DNA of 64,000 nucleotides from Flaccisagitta enflata (Eukaryota > Chaetognatha > Sagittoidea > Aphragmophora): contig OZ231127.1 of assembly GCA_965153355.1 (NCBI GenBank), forward strand, positions 62,682,001 to 62,746,000, read 5' to 3'. Both the position numbers and the translations under genes were made by a program. The notes under the pieces were generated by a model. That model saw only the letters and a list, made by a program, of their open reading frames with translations, had not been told where the DNA came from and made no database searches. This document shows positions 37,576-50,508 of the stretch, piece by piece; position 1 is the stretch's first letter, and the number at the start of each line of letters is the position of its first letter.

Positions 37576-38689
37576 CGCAGCTTTAAGAGTCTTTGCGGGA
37601 ATGAATTTTCTTTAAATCTCTGGTAGATCATTCAACTTTCATTCAAACGCAGAGGTTGGAGTCACTTGACCTTTCATCAGTGCATCAATCAATCAAATTT
37701 GTCAAGGCTCGGGTGACTCGTCTTCTGGTAAATTATCAATTATTCAATCATCAATCAACTGGTCCTTCAATCCATCAATCAATCAACCAATCATTTCATC
37801 ATCATTTTCAGCGGCTTCTCACACATATCTTTTCAGAACTAACGCGATTGTATGCTCCTCCATTCACTTTCGATGCCTTCATTCAATATTTAACTCTTGA
37901 ATGAATTTTCGCATCTCTATATGGAAATCTTCGGGACTACTATATGCAAATTGGTTTCACTATCTCGATTTTTGTTTGTAACGTAACTGGTCAAGACTAT
38001 TTTTTTTTTTTTTCAACTTAGTTTTCGTGACTTCATCTGTCTCGTATCTTATGATATGGCAGGAAAAAAGTTAAAAGAAGGTCGTTTTTGTTTTCGTGGC
38101 ATGTCTCATCGCCGTCGTTTTGTATTCTAGTCTGTCTTTCTAGGAGAAGTCTAGCCATGTTGACCCAGGCCCCCCTTTCCACATTTTATGACCCTAACTG
38201 ACTGACTGCAGTATTAGTTCCTTCGCGTTAAAATGCGGAATTTTCCTTTTGTTTCTGTAAATTGGGTACAGGTGGCGAACAAAGAAGAGCGAAATTGATC
38301 TTGACTTAAATTATCCATCCGCGCACTTTGGTGAATTTATTCATTTACCCTTTTAGACCTTAGACACTCGTGATATTTAGTTATGTGTCTCTTGATGTCT
38401 GGGTTAAATCGATGTATAAAATTTCAAATTTCATTTCCTAGCGTCCTTCATCTGAAATAATTGATAATCATGCACAATTTCCTTTGTTTATTTCTAGTCT
38501 TGGCATCTTGAAATTAAAGATATTTGAATCGTTGAGCTCATAATAAAAATTCCAGATCAGCATTTTGTTCTTTATTATTAGGACGGTGGTCTTTTCCTTT
38601 TCTCTTTTTTGTTTAGGAATAAACAAAACATAAAAAAAAATCTGATAAACCTATTAGCTAATGAATAAGGTGGTTATCTACGCAACAAG
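37576..38689. other. No gene seen
   Basis: Downstream of the LINE remnant; (ATCA)-rich segment 37680-37800, otherwise unique AT-rich DNA. Confidence 0.5.
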
Positions 38690-39360
38690 TGTGAGAGCTT
38701 TTCCCCTATGTGGAATGAGGACTCTAGGTTGGAAGCGATTTATGGAAAGGATTTAGCTCGTAATAAGGATGACAACAGGATGACAAAGGCAGTGGTACTG
38801 GGATGGGTGAGTGAGTTGGAAAGGCGGTCGAAGTGGAGGAAAAAGAGCCGCAAAACGCAATGCTACTGGAAGAAATTAGTAAAAGAGACAGAATGGGACT
38901 GGACGGACTTGGGAAACCTAACAAAGAAATAACATGACAAAGAAATAGAACACAACATAACATAACAAAGAAATAGAACATAACGTAACATAACAAAGAA
39001 ATAGAAGAAGTTGGTAAGAGCGAGGATGCAGCATTTGGACTTATGGGAAAGAAGTCAAGGCAAGAAATGGATGAGGGAGAAGCCACTGAGAAACGCGGAA
39101 GCTGAGAGACCCGAGAAATGGGAATGTGCTGTGTGCGGTTGAAGACAGGCTTGGTAGTGCAGTGTAAACGAGATTTCAAAGGAGAAGAAACTGTTCGAGT
39201 GTATGGGGTGTGGAGTGAAAACTTCAGCAGGAAGCGAATCTGCTCAATCACAGGAAGATATGCGATCGAGAAGATAGAAGGAAGTGTGTGTGTGTGTGGC
39301 AAGGAGTTTGCCAAGTTGTATTAAGCTCGCCACAGGAAGAAGTGTGCCGCGGTGTCGTCG
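38690..39360 (+). pseudogene. 3' end of a second LINE, with C-terminal zinc-finger residues
   Basis: Frame 2 at 38708-38932 encodes GWVSELERRSKWRKKSRKTQ, a charged C-terminal segment typical of LINE polyproteins. After an expanded AACATAACAAAGAAATAG stretch (38935-39005) the frame resumes with HLDLWERSQGKKW and then ECAVCG (about 39121-39139). In other frames there are remnants of paired Cys/His fingers, including VCVCGKEFAKLY...RH..KC at about 39285-39345. Such C-terminal fingers are common in LINE ORF2 proteins. Frameshifts and stops make it non-functional. It is a different element from the one at 36-37.6 kb. A family C repeat begins about 80 bp downstream. Confidence 0.6.
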
Positions 39361-39440
39361 GCAAGTACAGAGGCACCCGCACCTTGAGTACACAGAGGAG
39401 AAAGAGGTGTGTGTGTAGGTGTGGGAGACAAAGGGCCAGG

Positions 39441-39543
39441 GGTGTATATAATTGAGCGGCTTTTGATTTCCCCCCCCCCCTGCCTTTGATTTTGTTCCCC
39501 ACAACACGTCATGTCGCATTACAAAATCTATGAAATTCTTTCC
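39441..39543 (-). mobile_element. Family C interspersed repeat, copy 3
   Basis: Inverse orientation: GTGTATATAATTGAGCGGC, TTTTGATTTCC, a run of Cs, TGCCTTTGATTTTGTTCCCC and ACAAAATCTATGAAATTC. It lies just after the LINE tail. Confidence 0.55.
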
Positions 39544-40214
39544 CACAAAGCAAAAAAAACAAAAAAACAATATATATCACAGTGCAAACAAAGGCAAAAT
39601 TAGACAACCTTACATATTCATAACCTACTCTACTTTTAAATTGTACAAAATAAAAGTATACTTTATTTCTGTAGTTTTATTATTCTCATACACAATGCTT
39701 AGAAATAAAAAAAACAAGAATCTTCATATTGCATTGATGAGAGAAAGAAAAAAAACTTATTTGTAAGAATTACTTGAAAATACAGTTGCAAAAATTTAAG
39801 AAGCAGTCGGGTGAAATTCTAAGACTCTCACCAGATGCAAAATTTTGGTTCTTAAGAACATAGCCCTTTTCTTTTATGTTTTCAGAATGAGGCTATGTTC
39901 TTGGAAATGCAAATGTATCAAATTTGAAGCCGGCTTAGAATTTCACCCAAGACAACTCTAATTGTAAAATCAAATTTTCTTTACAAATCCATAATTTTTA
40001 CATCATTTATTTTCATTTTCTTACATCTAAGCGAGATATCAATCATCTTTCATGCAAAAATATCATTTATAGAAATAAATTAATCTACTTTTAGTAAAAA
40101 AAATCATAATTTGATGATATTAAGAATTGCCAAAAAAATGTGTTGACTCATTAAATTTTGTCTTTGTTTGCATTGTGACATATATTAGCTTTAAACAGTG
40201 TTAAATTGTGTTGT
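39544..40214. other. No gene seen
   Basis: Very AT-rich. GAATTTCACCC-type words near 39808 and 39935 are in inverted orientation, a weak inverted repeat. Confidence 0.45.
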
Positions 40215-40216
40215 AT

Positions 40217-40556
40217 TACCGTATTTTCTCCATAAAGCGCCCCCCCTCCAAAAAGCGCCCCCCCATTGTTTTTCTTAGTGTCACACTCTTCAGAAAAGAT
40301 TTGCATAGAAATACAAAGTAAAATGATGTAAAAACATAACACAATGAGCTATTTTCACTGACTTTCTAACAGATATATGCAATGAATATCTCTATTTCAA
40401 GTCAAATTTAGCATTATGATTGCCTTTTCATGAAAAAGATGGATCGAATAATAGTTTATATTCAATACAAAAGGGGCGCTATTTGGAGGGTTAAAAAGCA
40501 AAGTCATATTTCAATTTCAAAAGCGCCCGGGGCGCTTTTTAGAGAATATACGGTAA
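40217..40556. mobile_element. 340-bp TIR element (ISL2EU-like MITE candidate)
   Basis: The left terminus TACCGTATTTTCTCCATAAA... and the reverse complement of the right terminus TACCGTATATTCTCTAAAAA... match at about 22 of 25 positions, both continuing into GCGCC. The dinucleotide AT flanks each side (40215-40216, 40557-40558), consistent with a 2-bp duplication. Terminal ACCGTATTTTC followed by GCGCCCC is the style I associate with ISL2EU-type MITEs. There is no coding capacity. Confidence 0.5.
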
Positions 40557-40608
40557 TCAAATATTACCTTTTGGTACTACCAAAAGTCTTAAATCTTCAA
40601 AATTTTCT

Positions 40609-40795
40609 TTTTAGTTGCCTGCACGCGACTCTACACCCCACTTTGTCTGTCCGTCCATTGGTTGGTTGGTTGGTCGGTCACACTTTATTTTTTTTTTCTG
40701 ATTTTTTTTTATTTCACTGCTCCTGCCCAAATGGTCCAAAGATCTCAAATATGGCCCCGCAAGCAAGTTCGGTAGCCGTGTATCCGGCCTTATTT
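40609..40795 (-). mobile_element. Family A copy, long subtype
   Basis: 3' stem AGTTGCCTGCACGCGACT, GTTGGTTGGTTGGTCGGTC core, TGCTCCTGCCC, and head GTAGCCGTGTATCCGGCC. Stem arms are mispaired at one position. Confidence 0.7.
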
Positions 40796-42054
40796 CTGCT
40801 CTTTCAATTTTTTTAATTCATTCCCTCTGGGGGGTGGGAATGCTCAACTTTATACACGCCTGCAAAAGGCCAGAACTAATATGGCCAGCAGGGGCGGGGA
40901 GAGGGTAGGACAGCCCCATACAATATGGAGGGCCCGGACCCTCTCTCTCTCTCTCTCATCTCTGTCCCGATGGGGTTTGTGCCAGAGGTGTCACAATTTT
41001 TTGTTTTATAGTATCGACCAGGTCGATCTAATCATGGTCGATCCCAAAAAAAGTATCGACTCTGTATCGACCATGGGTCGATTTTTTGCCAGTTAGTCCT
41101 TTTCCCATATATCAATGCGTTTTACTTTCAGAGCAACATGTCTTAGAAACCAACCAGTATCACAAGATTAGATATTTACCTCGGCCTTGTAAGTTTGTAG
41201 TCATTTATAGTTGATACCAAAAAAAAAAAGAATAAATAAGCACTCATAACTATCTAGGAAATGTGTTTGGAAAAACCTTTAGAGATATCTTGACTTCTCG
41301 TTAAGATAGATAAACTAAATTTATGAGCATTTTAATCTATGTTGAAAAATTTACAATCTGAGCACAATCTCCTATCAGTGCATCAAACCGTTTGAAAATG
41401 CCATCAGTTTGAAGTTGGTCATGTTGTTTCAAAAACGGCAGAAAAAATAGAATTTCTCCTTTTTACTCCCATTTTATCTTTGAAATGCCCTTAAAATGAA
41501 ATCTTTGAAATGCCCTTAAATCTTACCAAAAAGTGAGGGAAACATGCCGATTGCACCACTGGTTAGCTCTTAAGCTCTAGTTTTATAATCTCATGGATTT
41601 CAAAAGGGAAGTAGCCCAATTGAATTATGCAAACAAAAATGACCAAAATCTACCATTTTCACCATAACCATTTCGTGTGATAAACAAATAAAACTTTAAC
41701 TAGTTTTTTTTTCGTCAAATTGAACAAGGCGAGATTTTTTTTTGCATGTATACTGGCTTTGTCCGTCCATCTGTTGCTCAAGTTTACAACGCGGAGACCC
41801 GCATTTATGTAACTGCATACTCGGAGAGGCTTTTTTTCCAAAATGAGTAATATTTTGGATGAAAAGCGATCTCGATCTCCACAGTTTTATGCGCCTTGTT
41901 CCTTTTTAAACAAAAAAAATTGTTTTCAATTTGTGCATTACACTTTTTTTTTTATAAGAGACAACCTTTTTTCAACTCAGCCTGAGTGTTCTTAAATTCC
42001 AAGTCATTTTCAGCCTCAAATTCTCTTAATTTGTTCTTATTTTTCCCTGACTTG

Positions 42055-42144
42055 ATCCATTACTACTAATACTATCGATGATATAAATATCACTACTACT
42101 GATATTACTATTATTAATACTACTGTTATTGCTACTGTTACTGT

Positions 42145-42184
<40 letters not shown>

Positions 42185-42257
42185 TCAACCACTGCTAATA
42201 CTACTCTACAATTAACGTATAACTAACATTACTGCTACTACTACTTTTACTACTACA

Positions 42258-42288
<31 letters not shown>

Positions 42289-42320
42289 TTGATACTACTA
42301 CTACTTTTGCTGCTACTATT
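42055..42320 (+). repeat. (CTA)n imperfect trinucleotide block
   Basis: ACTACTACT runs with TTA, TTG and TGC variants, inside the hAT element. Confidence 0.85.
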
Positions 42321-42348
42321 ACCAATCTCACTTGTAATGAAAGGAAAA

Positions 42349-42548
42349 ACAAGGCCAACACCTAAAAGTCGCGTGCGAGACTAACAGAATCTGTTAGTAA
42401 CAGAATGACTTAGAATGACTTAGTTTAACCTAAAAAGACTTAATAACTTAAAGAAATAAAATTGATAGAAAAAATAAAATGGGGACCAACTGATGGACCA
42501 ACCAACAGACGGACAAAGCGGGGTGTAGAGTCGCCTGCACGCTAAAAA
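42349..42548 (+). mobile_element. Family A copy, AACACCT-head subtype
   Basis: Head ACAAGGCCAACACCT, subterminal AGTCGCGTGC (42367-42376), an AGAATGACTT segment, core ACCAACCAACAGACGG, and a truncated stem AGTCGCCTGCACGCT. It is nested in the hAT element at 40983-42889. Confidence 0.65.
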
Positions 42549-43144
42549 TTAGCTGAGGCAAAAGTCAGCCTGAGCTGTCTCTTATTTTGTTCTTAAATTT
42601 TCAGTGAATCTCAGCCTCAAGTCTCTTATAAAAAAGTCTCTTATAAAAAAAAAAGTGTATTCCATTTTTGCTTATTCAATATCAAAGGAATTCAGTTTTA
42701 TAATTCTTTTTTTCTTAATTCACTCAGAGATCAAGCTCATTACTAAATAAGTGCTAGCTTCATTTAGGCCGGAAAACAGACAAAAAATCGACCTGATACA
42801 TTTGTGCTTTGGTGAATCAGGAAGATTTTTTGAAAATATAGAAAATCGACCCGATTAATCTGCTAGTCGATAGTATCGTGACTTCTCTGGTTTGTGCCCC
42901 AACAAAAAGGGCAGCAGCTGCAGCAGCTGTTGCCCTTGACGCCCCTGATTCCTATTTGTCTAAGAGATATGGTTCATTTCACTTCAAATTTAGCTCATAA
43001 TCAAGTCAGATTAGTACCCTTTTTGAGGTGGCAGACAATTTTAAAGGAACGTTTTAATAGGTGAGTTGAAAGACATTTTGAATTATAATTATAAAGTGTA
43101 ATTTTTAAAGCAAATACTAGATGATCAAAAATCAAAAACTTATG

Positions 43145-43334
<190 letters not shown>

Positions 43335-43339
43335 TGTTT

Positions 43340-44040
43340 GTCTTTTTGTCTATCTGTCTGTGTCAGTAACATGTCTTTCTGGCTATAATACTTTTTTTTG
43401 TTTTGTTTATAGCCCATTATGCTGGATATGGACTGGTGTGAAACTTTCCAGAACTTCCTTGGGTCGTGATGACTCTCAAGAAGCTCCATATTATGGATAC
43501 TTTGCGCATATTGTGTTTTTTTTTTTTTTTTCATTTTTCTTCCTCTTTTCTTCTCTAACTCGCGTTTTGTATTCTCCTCATCTTCCTCCTCTTTCCCGAC
43601 ATATTTAACTTAAACCATTGTATTTTCCCATTAAATTACATAACTGAAGTGCGATTGCCGTCCCCGGCCCTGCCACTTAATGTTTTCTAGCTCAAATTTT
43701 ACCAGTTAGTATTCATTTGTAAATTGATATTGTTTTTTTTTTAAGTTCATGTCAGCTTGTGCTTGTGCTTGTGCTTGGGCTTGTGCTTGCCTAACTTACT
43801 TAAATATCTTGCCTTGCATACTTAGTAACAGATATTTCATGCAAGCTGCATCTGTCTACAAGTACAACTACAACCTTCACTACCCCAGCTGCTTTTCTTA
43901 ATGCAACACAAGATATCTTGAAAGCTTAATTGGGTTTTCCACACGATGTGGACAACACCTTACGCCGACTATCTTTGATCACCATTAGCTTCTTCAATCT
44001 TCAATGTTTTCTCCTATCAACTTTCTCCCATAACGCATAA
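43340..44040. other. No gene seen
   Basis: AT-rich; short GCTTGT hexamer array at 43752-43792. Confidence 0.5.
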
Positions 44041-44129
44041 TGGGCTTAAGGTTGTGGGCTGTGGGCGGGCCTTCCCTCTCTATCTCCCTCCGCGCACCTC
44101 GTCTTACGTCTCCGCTCGTCAACGGTTCA

Positions 44130-44300
44130 TGACAAACGTTGGCGTTGTCCCCGTGGCCATCGTCGCTGCCGCCATCTTCGGGGCCACTATCGCCTTAGCC
44201 GCCACCATCGCCGTAGCGCTCATCGCTGTTTTTTACGACATCACCGCTACCTCTGCCACCCTCATCGCCGCTGTTGCCATCGCCGCCTCAGCAATCATCG
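44130..44300 (+). repeat. Imperfect (CATCGCCGC)-like trinucleotide region
   Basis: Gives an Ala/Val/Ile-rich frame (within 44054-44545) that mimics membrane segments but shows codon-periodic repeat origin. Confidence 0.6.
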
Positions 44301-44494
44301 TTGTCAACATTTCTGTTGTCCCATCCATCCCCACCACCTTCATTCATTCCAACCGCCCCCGTCTCCACCCCATTCATCTCTACCGCCCCTTGACCGCACT
44401 TTATCCAAAACACCCAACCGTCACCGTCACACTTCATTCCAACTGCCTCAGTCACCACTCTTACCCATCCCGACCTCCTCCATCCATTTCCACC

Positions 44495-45112
44495 ACCCCA
44501 TCACCGCCCCCATCAGTACCCATCGCCTTGTCACTGCCCCCGTAAATCCCCATTGTCCCGTCACCGCCCCCATCAGTACCCACCGCCCCTTCACCGTTCC
44601 CATCAATCCCCACTGCCCCGTCACCTCCCCCATCAGTACCCACCGCCCCTTCACCACCCCCGTAAATCCCCACTGCCCAATCACCACCCCCATCAGTACC
44701 CACCACCTTGTCACCGCCCCCGTAAATCCCCACTGCCCCATCACCACCCCCATCAGTACCCACCGCCCCTTCACCGCCCCCGTAAATCCCCACTGCCCCA
44801 TCACCGCCCCCATCAGTACCCACCGCCTTGTCACCGCCCCCGTTAATCCCCACTGCCCAGTCACCGCCCCCATCAGTACACACTGCCTTGTCACCGCCCC
44901 CGTAAATCCCCACTGCCCCATCACCGCCCCCATCAGTACCCACCGCCTTGTCACCGCCCCCGTAAATCCCCACTGCCCAGTCACCGCCCCCATCAGTACT
45001 GCCCCATCACCGCCCCCCCGCCCACCGCCCCCGTTAATCCCCACTGCCCCGTCACCGCCCCCATCAGTACCCACCGCCCCGTCACCGCCCCCGTTAATCC
45101 CCACTGCCCCGT
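44495..45112 (+). repeat. 60-bp minisatellite, about 10 units
   Basis: Each 60-bp period holds CCCCGTAAATCCCCACTGCC, TCACCGCCCCCATCAGTACC and CACCGCC-TTGTCACCG variants. As 60 is a multiple of three, the minus strand stays open with a 20-residue repeat (GIYGGGDKAVGTDGGGDGAV-like) over 44448-45104. I treat this as a repeat by-product: there is no recognisable domain outside it. Confidence 0.85.
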
Positions 45113-45114
45113 CA

Positions 45115-46034
45115 CCGCCCCGTCACCGCCCCTATCCATCTCCAATTCCTCTGCCGTCATCGCTACTTTTGCCGTTGCTCCCATCAACGCATCAGCCGCC
45201 CTCAAAGCGTTTAAGCGTCCTCTCATCATCACGGTTAGTTAATTCGATCCTTTTTATCTAAAAACACTTAGACGCTCTCAGTTGGTAAACGATGGCTCAC
45301 TTTATTTTGATCGATATATGCGTTCTCGTCGGCGTCATCTTTGGCGGTGACATCGTCACATAGTCATTGACATAGTCAGCGAAATAGTCAGTGACATAGT
45401 CAGTGACATAGTCATTAGATTTTATAGAGGAATGGTTTTCAACGTCATCGACCATATTCTTCGCTTTGCCATTGATTGGTCTTGATATAGCAAGATACAG
45501 CTGAGCTACACTAGAGCGCATGCCAAGGGACTTGGTAAAATTATGACTTATAGTGAAGCTTCCTTATTGCCAAAATAGAAATAACTAGAAAATCTCTTGT
45601 TGGACTGCTAGTTTTATGTCTTATAGGTGGGTATACCTAAAGAGTAGGTTCGCTCAAGCGGTGCTCCACTGCAAATTCTTTTCATGGCAGGTTGATTACA
45701 CCTACTCCTACCATCGACAATGAAGCAGAAGTGTCAATCATCGACAATGAAGCAGAGGTGTCAGTTTGTTTGTCTGTTTCGTCGTCCCAAATCATCCGAA
45801 TTACTCTCATCTGATATTGATACTCAATTTGACACTTTGATATTCATCGTCATCAGCACCTTTGGTTTGATGTCGTTGCATAACGTTTGATGACATTTGT
45901 TTGTCTCATATAAACTGTAATTATGTCATTCATGTTCAATTAATCGATCGTTGCACAAGAATATGAGTACAAGATCAGGAGTTTTTAGTTTTGCTACCAT
46001 TAGTCATCAGCTGTAAAATAACCAATTCTCTTTA
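45115..46034. other. No gene seen
   Basis: Unique-looking apart from the 12-bp tandem at 45345-45420. Confidence 0.5.
45345..45420 (+). repeat. 12-bp tandem repeat
   Basis: About five GACATAGTCA-GT units. Confidence 0.75.
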
Positions 46035-46215
46035 TCATTTTCGTCATCATCCGCATCGTGGTCATCACCATCGTCTTCATCGTCATCATCGTCATCACCA
46101 CCGTCATCATCGTCACCGACGTCATCTTCGTCATCGTCGTCATCATCTTCACCATCGTCATCGTCGTCATCACCATCGTCATCATCGTCATCGTCGTCAT
46201 GGTCGTCATCACCAT
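46035..46215 (+). repeat. (CATCGT)n-like imperfect repeat
   Basis: CATCGTCATCATCGTCACC units. Gives His/Arg or Asp frames without other features. Confidence 0.85.
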
Positions 46216-46309
46216 TAGTCTTCTTTGTCGTCTTTCTCACTGTTATTTTTTTTTCCTTCTAAAGTTAAAAGCGCGACTAAAATGGAAATGAGAAAAGAAG
46301 GAAAGAAGC

Positions 46310-46440
46310 AAAAGATGGAGGAAGAGGAAGAAGAAGAAGAAAAGGAGGAGGAAGAAGAAGAGGAGGAGGAGAGGGAGATGGAGGAGGAGGAGGAGGAAGC
46401 AGGAAGGAAGCAGAAGATGAAGGAGGTGGAAGTTAATGGA
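46310..46440 (+). repeat. (GGA/GAA)n purine tract
   Basis: GAGGAAGAAGAAG units upstream of the long GA tract. Confidence 0.8.
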
Positions 46441-46493
46441 GGCGCTGTGGATGATAATGGAGAAGACCGGAACCGAGACACGGGACGAAAGCG

Positions 46494-47657
<1,164 letters not shown>

Positions 47658-47791
47658 AGAAGAAGAAGAAAAAGAAGAAAAAGAAGAAGGTGAAGGAGAA
47701 GAAGAAAGAGAGGGAGATGGAGAAGTAAAAGAAGAGGGAGAAGGAGAAGGAGAAGAAGAAGAAGAAGAAGAAGAAGAAGAAGAAGAAGAAG

Positions 47792-47823
<32 letters not shown>

Positions 47824-48005
47824 GAAAAAGATCAAGAAATAACAAGAACAGGAACAAGAACAAGAACAAGAACAAGAACAAGAAGAGGAACAAGAAGAAT
47901 AAGAAAAAACAAGAAAAATAAAAATAAAGAGAACAAGAACTAGAGCAAGAACAAGAACAAGAACAAGAACAAGAACAAGAACAAGAACAAGGACAAGAAC
48001 AAGAG
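47658..48005 (+). repeat. (GAA)n then (AAGAAC)n
   Basis: GAA units 47658-47820 with GGA variants, then AAGAACAAGAAC hexamers to 48005. Confidence 0.9.
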
Positions 48006-48842
48006 CTCGAGCGACCGCTCAACCGGTAATTCAGCGTCACTGACAATTGGACGGACCGACGACGGGACCGAAGTGACAAACTGTTCTGGTTTTTAGCATT
48101 CAGTCTCGGATGTATTCTAATGTTTTAACTACACAAAGGCCGTTTGACTTCAAGCGTGAACAAAGGGCAGGAATACAAATAGATATCATGTATGTAACAG
48201 AGGTGCTCGGGTGCAACCAAACACAAATGCGACTTTTTTCTCTCACGTGCACGCGCCTCTTATTTGTCGTACAGCAGAAAGAATAGAGAGGGGAAAAAAG
48301 AGGGAGGGGGAATGATAGGGAAAACGAAATAGAAAAAAAAGAAAAGAAAAAAAAGAAAAATAAAAGAAATCAAATCAAGTCAAAGCCTTGGTTTGCGGCG
48401 AAATCCAAGGACGCTGAGCTAATCATTAATCGATTGTATAATCTAGTAAACCTCTTTCAGTCTTTGATAATGTCAATCTGTATTCCTTTTGATCCCTTGT
48501 CATTCAATCAATCGCAGAAAAAAGCGACGAGAATGGTTCAGTGATTCTATTTTTCAATGTTTTCCGAGCTTGCCGTGCACAACGATTCCATCGCTTCCTT
48601 CTCAACTTTTGTGATCCTTCTGTTTCCTGCCTTGTTTACATCTTGTCTAACCCCCCCCCCCCTTTTCCCCACCAATTTCTCTCACCCTTTTCACTTCATT
48701 CGTTCTCTCTTCCCTCACCATTCTTCATCTCTAATTGCTCATTCCTACTTTCTTCATGTTTTCCATATTCAATTCCGAGCGATGTATCGCTCGAAATCTG
48801 AAATTGTCAGATAAGCAAGCGACAGGTAGCTACAACATCAGG
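48006..48842. other. No gene seen
   Basis: A-rich 48290-48375; C11-12 run near 48651-48662. Confidence 0.5.
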
Positions 48843-49060
48843 CCGGTTCTACAGGAAGTCGCGTGCTACGCCATCCTATAAGTCATTTTTCGCTCCGGAC
48901 GGTCCGTCAGTCCGTCGTTCGGTCAGTCTGTTACATTTGTCGATTTAACATGTTTTTCGCATCGCCGCTCCTGCTTAAGTGCCAGACAAGCATCCCATAT
49001 CACTGTCCCTGCCCACCCGCAAAAGATTTATGATGACGTGTATCTGGCCTTTTTTTTATC
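48843..49060 (-). mobile_element. Degenerate family A copy
   Basis: GTCGCGTGCTACGCC, TATAAGTC, GTCCGTCAGTCCGTCGTTCG core, CTCCTGCTTAAGTGCC, CCTGCCCACCCGC and GTGTATCTGGCCTTT are in family order. Confidence 0.6.
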
Positions 49061-49257
49061 TGTTTTTCAACGGATGTCAGTCAGAAGAAGAGATTACAAT
49101 GGCGCGGCGGTTTTTACAAGAGCAAGCCATGAAGATCGATTTTTTAAAGTCGATTCTTTAGAGGTGGAACTGCACAGTAAGTCGATTCGTCATATGCAAT
49201 GCGGCCCATTGCTAATTGCCTAATGCCCATTTGTATCCTTTTGAAGATCCTCCAAAA

Positions 49258-49372
49258 TGAAGGCCGGATACACGACAATCTAGTGGCGGACGGTTGGGCA
49301 GGAGCAGTAATGCAAAAACCGCTCACAATTCGAGAATGTGACGGACCGACCGACGGACCGACGAACGACCAT
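49258..49372 (+). mobile_element. Family A copy without 3' stem
   Basis: AAGGCCGGATACACGAC, GTGGCGGACGGTTGGGCAGGAGCAG in order, CTCACAATTCGAGAATGTG, then GACCGACCGACGG core; the 3' end is missing. Confidence 0.6.
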
Positions 49373-49641
49373 TTGATTTGTTTTACTCTCATCAAAGCCC
49401 AAAAAGTTGAACATGCCTCTGAGCCAGTCGTTGTGTACGCAAAAAGATTATAATAATCATAAAAATAACAATGAGCGAAAGCTAAACCGTGCTCCCATTA
49501 AAGAGGGAAAAGGCACAGAGCCATGCAGCCTGCTTTAACGTGACCATATTGATGGGTCTGTGTTAAGAGACGACTGGCGTGGAGAAGCAGGAGAAGACAA
49601 AGTGGAGATGCGAAAAGAGAAAAATAGATGCCTGGTGAGGG

Positions 49642-49862
<221 letters not shown>

Positions 49863-50310
49863 CAGAGAATATGGGGATAGTAAGACAGAGATGGAAGCGC
49901 CAAGTGAATTGCGAGAGAAGAAAAAAAATGTAAGACAAATGGAGTTGGAGGTAAAATTCGTTTCCGCCTCTTCCTTGCACATCCTCCTCTGTCTCTTCTT
50001 TTCCCGCCTCCTCCTCTTCCTCTTCTTCTTCTTCCTCCTCTTCCCCCCTCCCCACTTTGCACACCGGACGCCAACAGTCTTCAATGCCTTTTCTCATCTC
50101 TCTTCAAAAATAGAAGCCCTGAAGGCTTAAACGGCTCTGTCTCTTTCTGCCTTCCATTCTTTAAAAAAAGCAAAAAAGAAAATGAGAAAAAAGGAGAAAA
50201 GAAAAGAGAGGCGTCACCTGTCTTTACTGTAAAGCTACTGTCCATAGTCTTCCTTCGTTCGAAATTGTGCCTATGTAATATATGAGTTAGACAACTTAAC
50301 TATACAAAAA

Positions 50311-50508
50311 ACAAGGCCGGATACACGGCTACCGAAGTCACGTGCGGGTGGGCAGGGGCCATATTTGAGGTCACCAGATCATTTGAGGAGGAGCAGTAAG
50401 GTAAAAGAAATAAAACCATAAAAAAGAGTAAAGTGTGACGGACCGACCGACCGACCGACCGACCGACGGACAAAGCGGGTTGTAGAGTGGCGTGCACGCG
50501 ACTAAAAA
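50311..50508 (+). mobile_element. Family A copy, long subtype
   Basis: Head ACAAGGCCGGATACACGGCT, subterminal AGTCACGTGC (50336-50345), GGGTGGGCAGGGGC, AAAGTGTGACGG, (ACCG)n core, ACAAAGCGGGTTGTAG, 3' stem AGTGGCGTGCACGCGACT (50486-50503). Confidence 0.78.

Larger units (their letters stand above)
40983..42889. mobile_element. Non-autonomous hAT-type transposon with perfect 8-bp target duplication
   Basis: The left end begins CAGAGGTGTCAC, and the reverse complement of the right end begins CAGAGAAGTCAC, followed on both sides by ATCGAC-rich subterminal motifs. GTTTGTGC is duplicated exactly at 40975-40982 and 42890-42897. An 8-bp duplication and CAGRG-type termini are diagnostic of the hAT superfamily. 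The 1907-bp interior is AT-rich and has no transposase frame. It contains a (CTA/ACT)n block (about 42055-42320) and a family A copy (42349-42548). Two diverged copies of a CTCAGCCTGAG/CAGCCTCAA segment occur near 41970-42030 and 42550-42620. Confidence 0.8.
40889..42947. mobile_element. Probable outer hAT-like element with CAGGGGCGG ends, hosting the 1907-bp hAT insert
   Basis: CAGGGGCGGGGAGAGGG begins at 40889, and CCCTTGACGCCCCTG ends at 42947, giving inverted termini CAGGGGCG. The inner hAT element (40983-42889) splits it. No convincing target duplication is visible (ATGGCCAG versus ATTCCTAT), so the pairing of these two ends is inferred. Similar single ends occur at 21157, 23653 and 43227. 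Confidence 0.4.

Noticed and set aside
38724-39314. 196-codon minus-strand ORF
   Set aside because: Antisense of the LINE tail; the plus strand shows the recognisable LINE sequence.
44054-44545. Hydrophobic Ala/Val/Ile ORF resembling membrane segments
   Set aside because: Derives from imperfect CATCGCCGC-type triplet repeats and runs into the 60-bp minisatellite.
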